A stretch of DNA of 64,000 nt from Allium sativum. Lineage: Eukaryota > Streptophyta > Magnoliopsida > Asparagales > Amaryllidaceae. Location of the stretch: positions 109,534,625 through 109,598,624 of the forward strand of contig CM060911.1 of NCBI GenBank assembly GCA_030737875.1, given 5' to 3'. Numbering within the stretch: the stretch's first letter is position 1; every line of letters begins with the position of its first letter. A model generated the notes under the pieces. It made no database searches. It saw only the letters and a program-made list of their open reading frames with translations, and was not told the origin of the DNA. Positions 1 through 11,172 of this stretch are shown here, piece after piece. The position numbers and the translations under genes were made by a program.

Positions 1-1031
1 GCTTAGGGATGCTTTTTTCGTTACTTCAAATATAGCAAAAATGCATTTGAACAGATAAGCTTTTGGAAATATCCATGGAGTAGGTACGACATTATTCTGG
101 AAAACTTGCTTACCTTCATGGAAATTGGACAATCTAATGTTTGTGCTAACAGGACTGTTGCTAGTATGCTTTCTGGAGGTCACTTATTGTTACCAACTTC
201 ATCTAATCAAAACGTGAGGAGGGCGTTGAATGAAATAACATGCAGATACATGCCCACACAAGCTGATGGCATTGCTTTATGGAACTGCAAAGGTAATAAG
301 TACATTACCAAACCAATCTACACCAATATACAGGGTACTTCTATATTTCCTATTTGCATTTGGCATAAAGCTGTGTGGAGACGAGATAATAGTGAGAAAG
401 AGAACTTCTATCTTTGGAAGATTGTTCATGCAGTTGTTCTAACTAAAGATGTTCTGCGGAGCAGTGGCATGGGCATTGATGATAGGTGTTGTTTCTGTGG
501 AGTGCAACCTGAATCGACAAAACATATATTTTTTGAATGCAACTATATCAGAGGACTTTGGGATGACACCTTACAGCAAATACATAGCAGGAACGTGCAG
601 CAGAACAACGCACTTGAATGGGAAGAAATCAAAAGAAAGTTAAAGGAAAGAGCAAGAATTTGAGAATATATGCATATGTGTTGAAGAAATTTGTGATGCG
701 TGTATGGTCTGAAAGAAACATTTGTACCTTTGATCTTAACAAAGCAATGAACACTACCCTGTTCATGCATCCACTTTGGCACGAAATGAGAGAGGGACTC
801 AAATACCTGAAATTCTCATATGACCCAGGAATTTTTGGAAGCTAATGGCAGCGCAGGCTATTGGAGTTTTTGTATATATTCGTTTTGTTAGTCTCCTGTT
901 AGCGTTAATACGCTGTGTGTACTATGTTTTCCTTTTTGTTCTTCTTTGTCTTTGTTTTCATGTATTCGACTTCGTTATATTAATAAAAGTGGTAGGGGCC
1001 CACTCAACCCCGTCGGCTTTACCAAAAAAAT
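1..1031 (+). mobile_element. LINE (non-LTR retrotransposon) 3' end, 5' part outside the window
   Basis: This is the 3' part of a plant L1-type LINE. It holds the zinc-binding C-terminal domain of the reverse transcriptase ORF, a short 3' UTR and an A-rich tail (A7 at about 1024-1031) that abuts a second LINE. No 5' end is visible because the copy is cut by the window edge. The order of coding end, UTR and A-tail is seen directly; the L1 assignment rests on the zf-RVT motif. Confidence 0.75.
106..845 (+). pseudogene. LINE reverse transcriptase C-terminus (zf-RVT), frameshifted
   Basis: The translation has the plant LINE zf-RVT signature: a WHKAVWRRD-like segment, then YLWKIVH, a cysteine pair (CCFCGV) and a KHIFFEC segment followed by LWDD. 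This domain follows the reverse transcriptase and RNase H parts of LINE ORF2. The first reading frame stops at 661-663. The rest (LKKFVMRVWSERN to the final stop near 843-845) continues in another frame, so there is an indel near 640-660. The first ATG-like start is not a true start; the ORF is entered from upstream. Non-functional fragment. Confidence 0.75.
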
Positions 1032-1033
1032 AA

Positions 1034-2475
1034 TGGCTCTACAACATGAAAAGACATTCTCAGAATCAGAAATAAACTAGCATACAACTGTGAGCGTGAA
1101 ATTGCCAATGGAAATAACACTGATTTGTGGAGAGATCCTTGGCTAAAAGGTAAATCAATGATTGACAGACTGGGATGGGATACTTCTTCAGCTTATGGTT
1201 GCCCTAACTACAAAGTTAACCACATTATTAGTGATGGTGTGTAAAGATGTGACTGGCTTCCTTCCGCTTAAATATTTAAAAGAGATATAGAATATATGCC
1301 TCTCTTTATTGGCAGAGAATTTGATAAGTGAAAATGGTCATCTAATAATGAATTTTCCACTAAAGATGCATGGAATGCATGTAGAAGTGTTGATAACGAA
1401 GTTGAATGGAAATTAGTTATTTGGGACAAACTGATTCCTACCAAAATTTCACACACTATCTACAAAGCACTGTTATATCATTTTCCAACAAGGGACCGGC
1501 TACAAAAGTGGGGAATTATTCCTAATAACACATGTACGCTATGTGATAAATGCATGTCCGACCCAAGGGGTAGGCGACCAAGACGGTCGCCTATGGCAGC
1601 ACCACCAGGCGTGGTGGAGAGGGGAAGCAAGATCACTTGTGTGTCATTATAAATAGTGATATCTAAATTCTGTAAGGCAGCATGAATCTGAGCGGTTTGG
1701 TGGCTGAGTGGTTAAAGCTTAAGAGTGAAGGTATATGCATGCGGGTTCAACACCCAGCGCAAGCAAAGTTTTTGCATTTCTATTTTGCTCTCTTTTTCCC
1801 CCTTCAAGTTTGCCTAGGGCCACCATAAGTGTTGGGTCGGCTCTGGATAAAAGTGAAGAAAATCATCATCATCTTTTCTTCCAGTGTGAATTCTCAACCG
1901 AGATAATTAACAACATACAACAAAAATTCAGAATCAGGAACCGCACCAATAATTTGCAAGAAATAATAAATTACCTGGTTAGGTATTGGACAAGTGAAGA
2001 TGCACAAATAAAAGAATATAGCATTAGCATTATATCTGCATGTTGGTGGTAATGGAAAGAGAGAAACAAATGGGTTTTTCAAAATAAAAGAAGATCAGTA
2101 AGCGATATTAGCAAGTTAAACGAATAAGAAGTCAAATTAATTCTCAAGTGTCGATGTAGAAGACTTACGTCTGAAGGGGTAGCACCACAGTCTGGAAACG
2201 GAACTGAGGTTCAGAGGCTCGGCGGGTATCACTGACTGCAACTAAAAACCTAAGGCCTCCATGAACTCGAAAGCGAAGAAATCGCCGCTAAACTCCATTT
2301 TTTTTTATTGAACTTCTTCGGTTTAATTTGGAAAAGAATGGGTTGTAAACAGGATTATAAGTGGGTTTGCCTTTTTGTGTGCATTTGTATTGATGCACTG
2401 TCAGATGTTGCATGCAACATCACTTCTTTTTGGGCTGAAATGCCCATAATTAAATTACCCACTTTCAAAAAAAAA
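1034..2475 (+). mobile_element. Second LINE 3' end, split by a small insertion
   Basis: A second, more degenerate LINE 3' fragment directly follows the first. In one frame it reads LAYNCEREIANGNNTDLWRD at about 1078-1137, which is typical of plant LINE ORF2 downstream of the RT. A zf-RVT domain follows, with a cysteine motif (CTLCDK) broken at 1550. The coding sequence resumes at 1846 with SEENHHHLFFQCEF, so removing 1551-1845 restores continuity. Several stops are present. The 3' UTR ends near 2475 in an A-rich tail. The first LINE may have inserted into this one, since this copy has no visible 5' boundary other than the first one's A-tail. Confidence 0.7.
1551..1845 (+). mobile_element. 295-bp insertion with tRNA-like Pol III boxes (SINE-like)
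   Basis: The segment splits a LINE cysteine codon context and is bracketed by GATAAA (1545-1550 and 1846-1851), a plausible target duplication. It contains an A-box-like TGGCTGAGTGG (1701-1711) and a B-box-like GGTTCAACACC (1744-1754) about 32 bp apart, as in tRNA-derived SINE heads. The ends also carry a 9-bp inverted repeat: CCGACCCAA at 1558-1566 and its complement at 1832-1840. That is unusual for a SINE and would suit a small TIR element that carries a tRNA-like sequence. I cannot decide between the two. Confidence 0.55.
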
Positions 2476-2792
2476 TGTGTATATATAACAGACAATAAAT
2501 AAATAATAAATAAAATTAGTAATGTCTGTTGTGGTACAACAAATAGATATATTGAGGATTGATAAGATAAGGATGAATTAATGCCTTAGGAAAATTATGG
2601 CCGTTACGCTCATAAATGGCATTAATTATAATCAATGGTAATAAAAATAAAATTAGGAATTTTATGATTGCCTCAGGAAAATATGGCCATTATGATTATA
2701 AATGGCAATTAATCTATGAACAGAAGTAAATAGAATAAAAAGGGGGTTTAATAGGTATTGATTGCCATTTTAAACACTAAGTCCAGTTAGGG

Positions 2793-2833
2793 AAAATAAA
2801 TAAATAAATAAATAAATATATATATATATATAT
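2793..2833. repeat. (AAAT)n/(AT)n microsatellite
   Basis: About five AAAT units run into about eight AT units. Simple-sequence repeat seen directly. Confidence 0.9.
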
Positions 2834-3540
2834 CTTAGGATAAGGAAGATATAATTTCCTTATTTATACTAGTTAATATAGAACTTATAATTAAAAGTTA
2901 GAATTGGGCTCAGAAGGTTAGTGATGTGAAACATTATTAATCATAGGAACCCGTGGCGATTATTAATCATGTACGTATAGTATTTCCATAAAGTGAGACT
3001 AAATGGGAATGACTTAGTAACGTAGCCCACTTCATTCTTATAAGAAGAGGTATTAAAGCCTAATGGGGGCACGAACTTAATAATCTTCGCGTATAGTCCG
3101 CTTCTTAGGGTCTTAAGTGACTTGGGTCGAGCAGTCCACCTAGGAATAAGTCTTTCAGTTTAGGGATCTTAAATGGCGTGCGTGTGTAGGGCCTACCCAA
3201 ACTTGGAAATTAAAAAGGGCAGATATGGCTACCTATCATACGGGAAGTAGTAAGCGACTAAGGAGATTTTCCAATAAGGTCAGCTAAATGGTATAGCGAG
3301 CAATAAAGTACCATCTCTCACCTTGCACAGGTCATGGGTTAATGCGTGAATGATGGAAGCCTAAACTAGTAGGGCCCCATAGCTAGTGCCCTCTAGTTTA
3401 TGTAGCGTTGAATAAATCACCGAGGAATATTAAGTGACCAACAGATCCGCCTAAGGTCCTAAGTGATCAGAGAGAATCCTCCTCCCTATATACTATTAAT
3501 AGTGGGGCTTTAAATAATAAAGAATGAGCGAAGGGATATA

Positions 3541-3560
3541 TGTGTGTGTGTGTGTGTGTG
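3541..3560. repeat. (TG)10 microsatellite
   Basis: Ten consecutive TG units, preceded by TA-rich sequence. Confidence 0.95.
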
Positions 3561-4437
3561 GAAACCCCGTTATTAGGGGTCTACTCTCGATTAAATAACC
3601 AGATATGTTCTGGTAGGAAGGCTTCATAAATATATGTGTAAACGTTCTATCTAGGTATCATATTTTTGGGAAGTATACCTTGGGAAGGGTAGTTAGAGTC
3701 GTGCATAGTCAATATCTACAAGGTTAGGCTAGAATCACTAACCTTGGTAAGCATACATCTTGGATTGAACAAAACGGGATACATATATGTAATATAATGT
3801 GTTGTGCATTTCCTGTTCACTGGAATCTTGTTGTCCTAACCCCCTCCTCATTATAACCACCCAGGTTTCTAGAGAAGGACGGGTTCTCATAGGTGTTAAG
3901 TTTGGCTTTCGGTTCTCGATCTCTCTCATTCTTGGTATTGGCAAAGTGACTTATTTTAAAAAGGCAGTTGCTTAAGTTAATACTAGTCTATCCTATTATG
4001 TTTCCGATGTGAGTTATGTTATCGTGCACTGATTATGCTCATGCTCATTTATTTGCAGGTACCATATTTACATGGTCCATGCTTGGGCGTGTTCGAGTTT
4101 CGACTTTTGTCAAAATTTGGGTACAGAAAAGTGTGCGGTGTTGCAAATGCGATGTTGCATAAGTTTATACAATGGATTGGAAATTTTGAAGCTAATAGCA
4201 ATGTTTATTGTTATCCTTGCATGTTCTTTTTTTTGCATTATATTTAGTTTTGAATTGTTATAAATTGTTATCAAGAAAACAACGTTATCTTCATCTTCAG
4301 TTCCTCTTCCTCCTTCTCAAACTTTTTTCCATGAATTTTTCTTCCTCTCAATTGCATCAAATCTCGTCCTTATGTTGATGTTGTCACAGATCATCTTCCA
4401 TCTCTCCGATTTTCTATCCAAGTAGGGAAAAAACTCA

Positions 4438-4596
4438 GGAGTTGTTCTTTGTTACAAATGCGGTGATTCTTCTCATAGAGTGAGTGATTGCAAAAATCCA
4501 ACTCGTTGTTTTAATTGTGGTAATTTTGGTCATAAATGTTTTTTCAATCTCTTTTTCAATTGTCATCTCTCTAATTATCCCTCTCTTTCCAATTAA
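4438..4596 (+). pseudogene. Zinc-knuckle (CCHC) fragment, gag/LINE ORF1-like
   Basis: One frame shows a complete CCHC knuckle (CYKCGDSSHRVSDC) and a second cysteine box (CFNCGNFGHKC) whose last cysteine spacing is lost before a stop at 4594-4596. Tandem knuckles of this kind occur in LINE ORF1 and in retroelement gag proteins, where they bind RNA. The fragment ends just before the copia LTR at 4637, so that element may have landed in or beside it. No start or upstream domain is recognisable. Confidence 0.5.
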
Positions 4597-4636
4597 ACAT
4601 TTCAAAGTTTTTGTAGTATTTTTTTATTATTTTGAG

Positions 4637-5274
4637 TGGAAATGTATTTGATCAAATATAGTATTGTCTATTTATATACCAATGAAACTCAGAACAAAAT
4701 AACAAGAATTAATAATGCAGCCTCACAGGAATAGTAGCAGAAATAAGAGACACGGAAGATTTAACATGGTTCAGATATGAATATCCTACATCCACGGAGA
4801 CCCAACAACTTCTTTTATTCTTCTTCAATTCTAGAGGGAATATAATAAGAGAAGAATACAAACACTCAATATATAATTTTTACCTTAACGGATCTTATTG
4901 AGGATATGTTGAAGAGAGCGCTATTGGCTTGTTATGAAAGGATGAGAAAATGTCTCCTATTTATAAGAGTAAAGATGAAAACTTTCCCGAAGATAAGCAT
5001 GAAGAGTTTTCAGATTTGCTTGATTTGGTTTCAATGCAAATCTTGCATATTTGTAATTGTTTCCCCGTATAAATATATTTGATTGATTCCTCAAATCAAA
5101 TAATATAACTTCTTATTCCATCCAAATTTGTTGTCACATATATCAAGATTTGATTGATTTATCAAATCAAATAATCTTTCCTACATTTTTCCAGTTTGTT
5201 GCCTATAATTGATTACAAGAATCAGTTAAAATTATCTACATAATAAAACTGGAATAGATAGTCCAATTTTAACA
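4637..5274 (-). repeat. copia 3' LTR
   Basis: In element orientation it starts TGTTAAAATTGG (5274 downward). It matches the repeat at 9350-10036 over nearly its whole length but lacks about 20-50 bp near its other end, so the boundary at 4637 is approximate. Confidence 0.8.
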
Positions 5275-5284
5275 CTCCACCTCG
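5275..5284 (-). other. copia polypurine tract
   Basis: On the minus strand GAGGTGGAG directly precedes the 3' LTR start TGTTAAAATTGG. This is the expected position of the plus-strand primer for reverse transcription. Confidence 0.7.
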
Positions 5285-5639
5285 ATTTAAATATACTCGT
5301 CAATCAACAGAATTAGTTGTTGGGTCAGCACCCCCATGACACTCAAGTAGCAGGAAGCAAACTGATCAAGTTTGATCAATGCTCAAACTTGTCTTTTGGA
5401 AGTGACTTTGTCATTATATATGAAGGATTATCCAAAGTACTCACTTTCACCAATTTGATCTTGTTTCGTTCTTCAAGCATAAGAAAGAAACCTCTGACAT
5501 CAAATGTTTCGTCCGTGAACTATAAACTTGATTTTCTAGAATATAAATCACACTGACTATTTGAAAATAGCTCTATTGTCCACTGCGCCATTGAAAGATC
5601 ATCCAACAACTGAAGTAAGCATAACCCTTACTTGTTGCT

Positions 5640-8470
5640 TCCATAATTGATATCAACTCTGCTTCGGTAGTTGACAAAGCTGCGATAGATTCCAGCTTTG
5701 ATCTCCCTGAAATTGAGTCTATGCCAAGTGTAAAAAACATAATCTACCACTAACTTCTAGCATCTCTATCCATAGCATAATCAGAATCACAGTATCCTCT
5801 AAGAGAGATGTCACCATCTGCTCCACCATATAACAAGCCCACCGAAGAAGCGCCTCGAAGATATCTAAGAATCTACTTCACTGCTTGTCAATGTTCTTTG
5901 TCTGGGTTAGACATATATTGACTCACAACACATACTACATAGGCCAAATCTTGTCTTATGCACACCACATCACAAACATAAGACTAACAACGACACTATA
6001 ACAAGGTATATTAGCCATATATCTCTTATCTTCTTCCGATGCAGAAGATTGGTCTTTCAACAACTTAAAATGAGAGCTTAATGGAGTGCCAACCTGTTTG
6101 TCTTTCTCCATTCCAAATCGAGCGAGGACTTTCTCGATGTATTGTGCCTGAGTGAGCCTTAACTCTCTCCGCTTCCTATCTCTGTTTATCTCCATACCCA
6201 ATATTCTTTGTGCCTTTCCCAAATCCTTCATGTCAAACTCTCTGCTGAGCTCCGCTTTCAACTCCTTGGTTCTGACCATAATCCGAGTTGCAATTAGCAT
6301 ATCATTAACATATAACAACAAATAAATCATATCATCATCACATCTCCTAAAGTAAACACACTGGTCGTGAAACTTCTAGATTATCCCTGTGAAAGCATAA
6401 ACTTATCAAACTTCTTATACCATAGCCTAGGAGATTTCTTCAATCCATATAGAGATTTGTTGAGTTTGCATACATAATCTGGTCTGCCACTATCAATAAA
6501 CCCTTCTGGCCTATTTGATAAATTTCCTCATCCAAATCACCATGCAAGAATGCATTTTTGATATCTAGTTACTCTAATTTCATATCATAATGACCAACTA
6601 ATGGCAAGAGAATACAAATAGAAGTATGTCTAACAACTGGAGCGAAGATATCATGATACTCTACCCCCTTCTTCTGAACATATCCCTTTACTATTAGTCT
6701 TGCTTTATATCTGAAATATCCATTGCTGCCATCTTTCACTCTATAGATCCACTTATATCCAATAGCTCTTTTGTCGGTAGGAAATGACATCAACTCCCAA
6801 GTGTGAGTTTTCTGTAAAGATTCGATCTCCTCTTTTATATTAACTAACCAACTGGAACTACCAACTGATACAATAGCATCTCTATAATCTCTAGGCTCAT
6901 CGTGGACAATGTTTAATGTGTATGTTGCCACATCATCAAAGTCAAATTCTTTGATGATCAAACCAACAAACTCATCAAGCCATCGAGGCTGTCTTCTTTC
7001 TCTAGCAGGCTTAGTTTTTGTATGAGCTCCACCTTGAGTTTGATCTTCTATACCAATATATGTACTGTCCTCATCAACTACGGTGTCATCAGAAACACCA
7101 TTTGAACGTCTATGAAAAGAATCAACAGATGACTTACTTTGTGTTTGGTATTCTTCACATGTACTGTCATTGTCATCGGATGAGGAAGGCTCTGCCTTTA
7201 ACATAGCCTTCTCATCAAAAGTTACATGCCTACTTATAATAAGTTTCTTACTAATAGTACACCACAACCTATATCATGTCACTCCTCTTCTAGGACATAG
7301 AAAGATACACTTGTGAGATCTAGTTTCCAGCTTTCCTCGACTTTCAAGCACATAAGCCGAACAACCAAACACCTTAAGTAATGAATAGCTAACAGGCTCT
7401 CTTTTCCATACTTCTTTAGGGATCTTCATGTCTATGACAGTAAAAAGCGTGTTGTTGATGAGGAAAGCCGCCATAGATAAAGCTTCATCCCAAAATCTTT
7501 TCTTCAACTTAGCAGTCAATCTGAGGCATCTAGTTCTCTCTTATAATGTCTGGTTCATCCTTTCTGCAACTCCATTGGACCGGGGGTCTCTTAGTGTGAT
7601 GTAATTCATCTTAATGCCTTAGGACTCACAATAATCGATGAATTCTTGTGATAAGAATCCATAACCATTATTTGAACGGAGAACTTTTAACTTCTTCCTT
7701 AACTGCGTCTCCACCATGGATTTCCATTTACGAAATCTAGCAAAGGTTTCACTTTTAGACGTTAGAAAGTACACCGAAACTTTACGAGAGAAATTGTCTA
7801 TAAATGAAACGAAATACCTGGCTCCACCCAAGGATGGGCAAGCAGAAGGTCCTCAAACATCTATGTGAACATAGTCCAAAACAGTTTTTGTCTTATGCTC
7901 ACCAACACCAAAATAAATTTTCGTCTGCTTACTACGAACACTCTCTTCACAAAAACTAAGCTTTTAATGTCGAATTCAATCAATCAAACCTCGCTTTGTT
8001 CATCCATGCTGCACTCGCCAATGTGACCCATCCGCAAGTTCCATAATCTGGAAGAATCTAAATCAGTTGAAGTAACTGAAGTTGATTCACTAACTACATT
8101 AGTGCCCTTTAGTAAATAGATTTCCTGCCCTCACTCCTTTCATAACAATCATGGAGCCCTTTGGTTTTTTTCATCTTCTCTCCTTCAACTAAAATCTTTA
8201 GTCCAAGTCTACTCAGGGCCCCAATAAAAATCAAACTCCTCCTTAAATTAGGTACGTGCCTAACATCAGTAATGGTTCGAATAACACCGTTAAACATCTA
8301 ATCTTTACACTATCAACCCCAACCATACGGCAAGAAGCATCATTGCCCATTAGAACTTCTCCTCCCGGTAAGTGGAAAAGAAGTTCCTATCAGGTGTCAC
8401 ATGATAAGATGCACCAGAATCAATTAACCATAGGGTGCTCTTCCCAGAAGAGCCAGAAGCTATAAACACG
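5640..8470 (-). pseudogene. copia pol remnant: protease, integrase, RT, RNase H
   Basis: Protease active-site remnants (LIDSGASYHV) lie near 8420-8450. The integrase core lies at about 7619-7831 (FIDNFSRK with the first Asp) and 7274-7519 (FWDEAL, VFGCSAYV). Reverse transcriptase lies at about 5956-7267 (WELMSFPTDKRAIGYKWIYR, KARLIVKGY, then the active-site strand). RNase H remnants lie near 5650-5870. The polyprotein is broken by many stops and shifts. Two catalytic positions are changed: integrase reads RSNNGYGF where the family has Asp before NG (7670-7672), and the RT box reads YVND rather than YVDD (Asn codon at 6304-6306). The copia assignment follows from integrase preceding RT. Confidence 0.85.
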
Positions 8471-8539
8471 TCAGTGTCACTCTCTGTATCTGATTTCTCC
8501 GTTGTAGAGACTGAAGCTTGCTTTGGGTCTTTTCCTCTT

Positions 8540-9301
8540 CCTTCAAGCTTGGGACATTATGCAATAAAGTTCCCAGGCTTCTTACAATAATGACAAGTCA
8601 AATTCTTAGGCCTCCTAGACTAAGACCTCGAAGAGTTCCGTCCTCCGCCTTTCTTCGACTTGCTTTGACTTCTACCTCTCTGAACATATAAGCCTTCAAT
8701 GCCAGTGCTCGCTAATCTACCTCTTAACACTTCATTATGAAGACAACGGCCTTCACATCAGAAAGACTAATTTTACTACGGGCATAAATCATGGAATTAA
8801 CAAAAGCAGTATACTCCTTAGGCAAAAAACATAAGAGGATAACAGGTTGAGCCACATCAGTAATATCAACATCTGTTGCCTTCAGGTTCATAACTAAAGT
8901 GGTCAAAGCATCTACATGCTCCATAAGATCGGCTCCAGGTTTATCTTGAACGAATAAAGTTGTTGTTGAAGAATAATCTGATTAGTGAGAGACTTGTCTT
9001 GATATGCATTTGATAATGCATCACATAGTTCCTTCGCCGTCTTCTTCTGAGAAAATTCTCTAAGAACTTCATCTGAAAGGCATAACTGAATTGTTGTAAG
9101 AGCTTCATCTTCCATTTCTTCCAAATCAGTTGCATCCATATCTTCCAATTTCTTAGGTGTAGAAACAACTTTATAAGTCTTCTTCTTTTTCAATACAGCC
9201 TCTACCTTCATCTTCCAAGTACCAAAATCTCCCTTTTCACCAAAACGTATTACTCCATAATTGACACAAAATCTACCAATGGACTTACTAGAAGTAGCCA
9301 T
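8540..9301 (-). pseudogene. copia gag remnant
   Basis: An ATG at 9299-9301 begins MATSSKSIGRF, leading to a GDFGTWKMKVEAVL motif typical of copia gag N-termini. A UBN2-like middle follows (AKELCDALSNAYQDKSL), frameshifted near 8920. Farther on, a zinc knuckle starts CHYCKKPGN (8581-8595) but has Asn where the His should be, then a TAA stop (8557-8559) before the final Cys. The start is chosen because it is the first ATG after the PBS. The nucleocapsid function is clearly lost. Confidence 0.8.
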
Positions 9302-9329
9302 TAATATCCAAATATGAACAATAACACTA

Positions 9330-9341
9330 GCTATGATACCA
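9330..9341 (-). other. copia primer-binding site (initiator tRNA-Met type)
   Basis: The minus strand reads TGGTATCATAGC just inside the 5' LTR, one base off the usual plant retrotransposon PBS TGGTATCAGAGC. Confidence 0.8.
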
Positions 9342-9349
9342 AACTCTAG

Positions 9350-10036
9350 TGAAATTTTTGTTAATTTGAACGGAAGCTTATTTGATTAGGATCTAGTGTT
9401 GTCTATTTAGATACCAATGAAACTCAAAACAAAACAACACGAATCAAATATGCAGCCTCATAGGAATAATAGCAGAACAAGAGACATAGAAGATTTAACG
9501 TGGTTCGGATATGAATATCCTACGTCCACGGAGTCCTAACAAATTCTTTTATTCTTCTTCAGTTCAAGAGGAAGCACAATAAGAGAAGAATACAAGCACT
9601 CCGTATATATTTCTCACCCTATAATTGATACAGAAATAGTGATCTTATTGAGGATATGTTGAAGAGAGCGCTATTGGCTTGTTATGAAAAGGATGAGCAA
9701 ATGCCTCCATATTTATAAGAGTAAGGATGAAAACTTGCCTGAAGATAAGCATGAAGAGTTTCCGAATTTTCTTGATTTGGTTTCAATGCAAATCTTGCAT
9801 ATTTGTGATTATTTCCCCGTATAAATATATTTGGTTGATTTCTCAAATCAAATAATATAACTTCTCATTCCATCCAAATTTGTTGCCATATATATATATC
9901 AAGATTTGATTGATTTATCAAATCAAATAATCTTTCCCATACCTTTCCAATTTGTTGCTCATAATTGATTACAAGAATCAATTAAAATCTTCTCTATAAT
10001 AAAGCAGGCATAGAATTAAATCGTCCAATTTTAACA
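9350..10036 (-). repeat. copia 5' LTR
   Basis: It starts TGTTAAAATTGG at 10036 (minus strand) and ends CA near 9350, eight bases before the PBS. It matches 4637-5274. Confidence 0.85.
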
Positions 10037-10300
10037 TTTTTAATTTTCGTTTAAACTTCTTGCGTTTGAACTTTTTTTGATTGTTTTTCATCAAATAAAG
10101 ATGACAGACTTTATTTTGGTGGAAATAAGTCGCGCTTCCCACTTTTCATCTTTAATTCAGCGTTCACCTCTCCGTAAGTTTATATGTAAAGCGGATCCTT
10201 ATTTAACTGTAGCAGCGTGTTTTTTTTATTTTTTCCGCTGGTGTATAAAAAAATTCAAAAAGTTATAAATATTCATGGAAGTATTCTGCACAAAAATAAT

Positions 10301-10612
10301 TTGCCGAAATATCAGCAATTTTAGTGACTAGTTGCTGATATTTCAGCAATTGTTCATTTCACACATTATATAGTTGAAAGGGGGATGAGTAATTGCTGAT
10401 ATATCAGCAATTTTTCATATATAATTGTTGATATATTAGCAACTGTTTTACAGTAGATGAAGCTAATGAAAAAGTTGTTGAAATATCAACAATTTTAGTG
10501 AATTACTGCTGATAATTCTGCAATTATTCACACAATATATAGTTGAAAAGCGGATGAATAGTTGCTGAAATGTCAGCAAATATTGTAAATAGTTGCAACA
10601 TTTGCAACAATT
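10301..10612. repeat. Array of near-palindromic TTGCTGAtATaTCAGCAA motifs
   Basis: Eight copies of a dyad motif of about 18 bp lie at 10301-10320, 10331-10350, 10391-10410, 10425-10443, 10473-10494, 10504-10524, 10561-10580 and, more diverged, 10591-10612. A longer unit holding 'tagttgaaa…gatga' is repeated at about 10371 and 10540, giving a period of about 170 bp. No coding potential. Each copy could fold into a small hairpin or bind a dimeric protein. Confidence 0.7.
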
Positions 10613-10879
10613 TACTAGAGATGAATTATTTTCATTTGGATGCAATTTTTTTAATATTTCTGATGATTTTCCTGCAATACTTGAATGTCTTAATAAGTAT
10701 AGGCTTTGAGTTTTATTTTTTCATGCAAATAAGCAAAAGTCGCATGAAATCTTGCAAATTTTTGAATCAATTGTTGCAGTATTATCAAAGTGTACTTTTT
10801 TTTTTTGGTTTTGAATCATTTCATGAATACGATGATGATTATGTGGTGAATTAAAATTTGAAGTCTGCTATATTTTTAA

Positions 10880-10970
10880 TTTTTTTTTTTTTTTTTTTTT
10901 TTTTGATGATTTTTGAAAAATAGGACCTAATTTATAAAGTTTAGAAAGTTTTTTTTTTTTTTTTTGTATT
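10880..10970. repeat. Poly(T) tracts
   Basis: Runs of about 25 T (10880-10904) and about 15 T (10951-10965). They may be the A-tail of a minus-strand retroposon, but no body is recognisable. Confidence 0.6.
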
Positions 10971-11172
10971 TTGTATTTTGAAAATTAATGGGGATCTTAG
11001 CCAAACTTACCCTTTATTTTCTTTACGAAATTGCCATGGCATTTCGATGCTATAAATTCTGCTGCTCTTTTTATTCTCTTTTCGGTTTAAACCTTTACAT
11101 AGATCGGTTTTTCCTCCTTTACTGCTTCCTTTTAGTCTGAAGCAACGTGGATTTCATTCTTGTCTTGCATTT

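Larger units (their letters stand above)
2476..4437. other. Non-coding repeat-rich stretch, no gene seen
   Basis: No coding sequence is supported. A unit of about 90 bp is present twice, imperfectly (about 2578-2665 and 2666-2740), each with a 'tatggcc…ataaatggca' core. The block 2930-4030 is non-repetitive and of higher complexity, possibly LTR sequence of an unrecognised element, but no ends or PBS are visible. Confidence 0.4.
4637..10036 (-). mobile_element. Ty1/copia LTR retrotransposon, old and defective
   Basis: The element lies on the minus strand. Two related long repeats (4637-5274 and 9350-10036) flank gag and pol remnants in the copia order gag, protease, integrase, reverse transcriptase, RNase H. 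A PBS matching the initiator tRNA-Met type lies next to the 5' LTR, and a polypurine tract lies next to the 3' LTR. By eye the LTRs differ at roughly one base in nine over the first 135 bp compared, so the insertion is old. A clean 5-bp target duplication was not found, partly because the edge of the lower LTR is eroded. Every catalytic domain examined carries damage. Confidence 0.9.

Noticed and set aside
1692..1765. tRNA gene suggested by box A and B matches
   Set aside because: No acceptor-stem pairing or proper anticodon arm can be drawn, and B box departs from consensus at two positions; treated as a SINE-like head.
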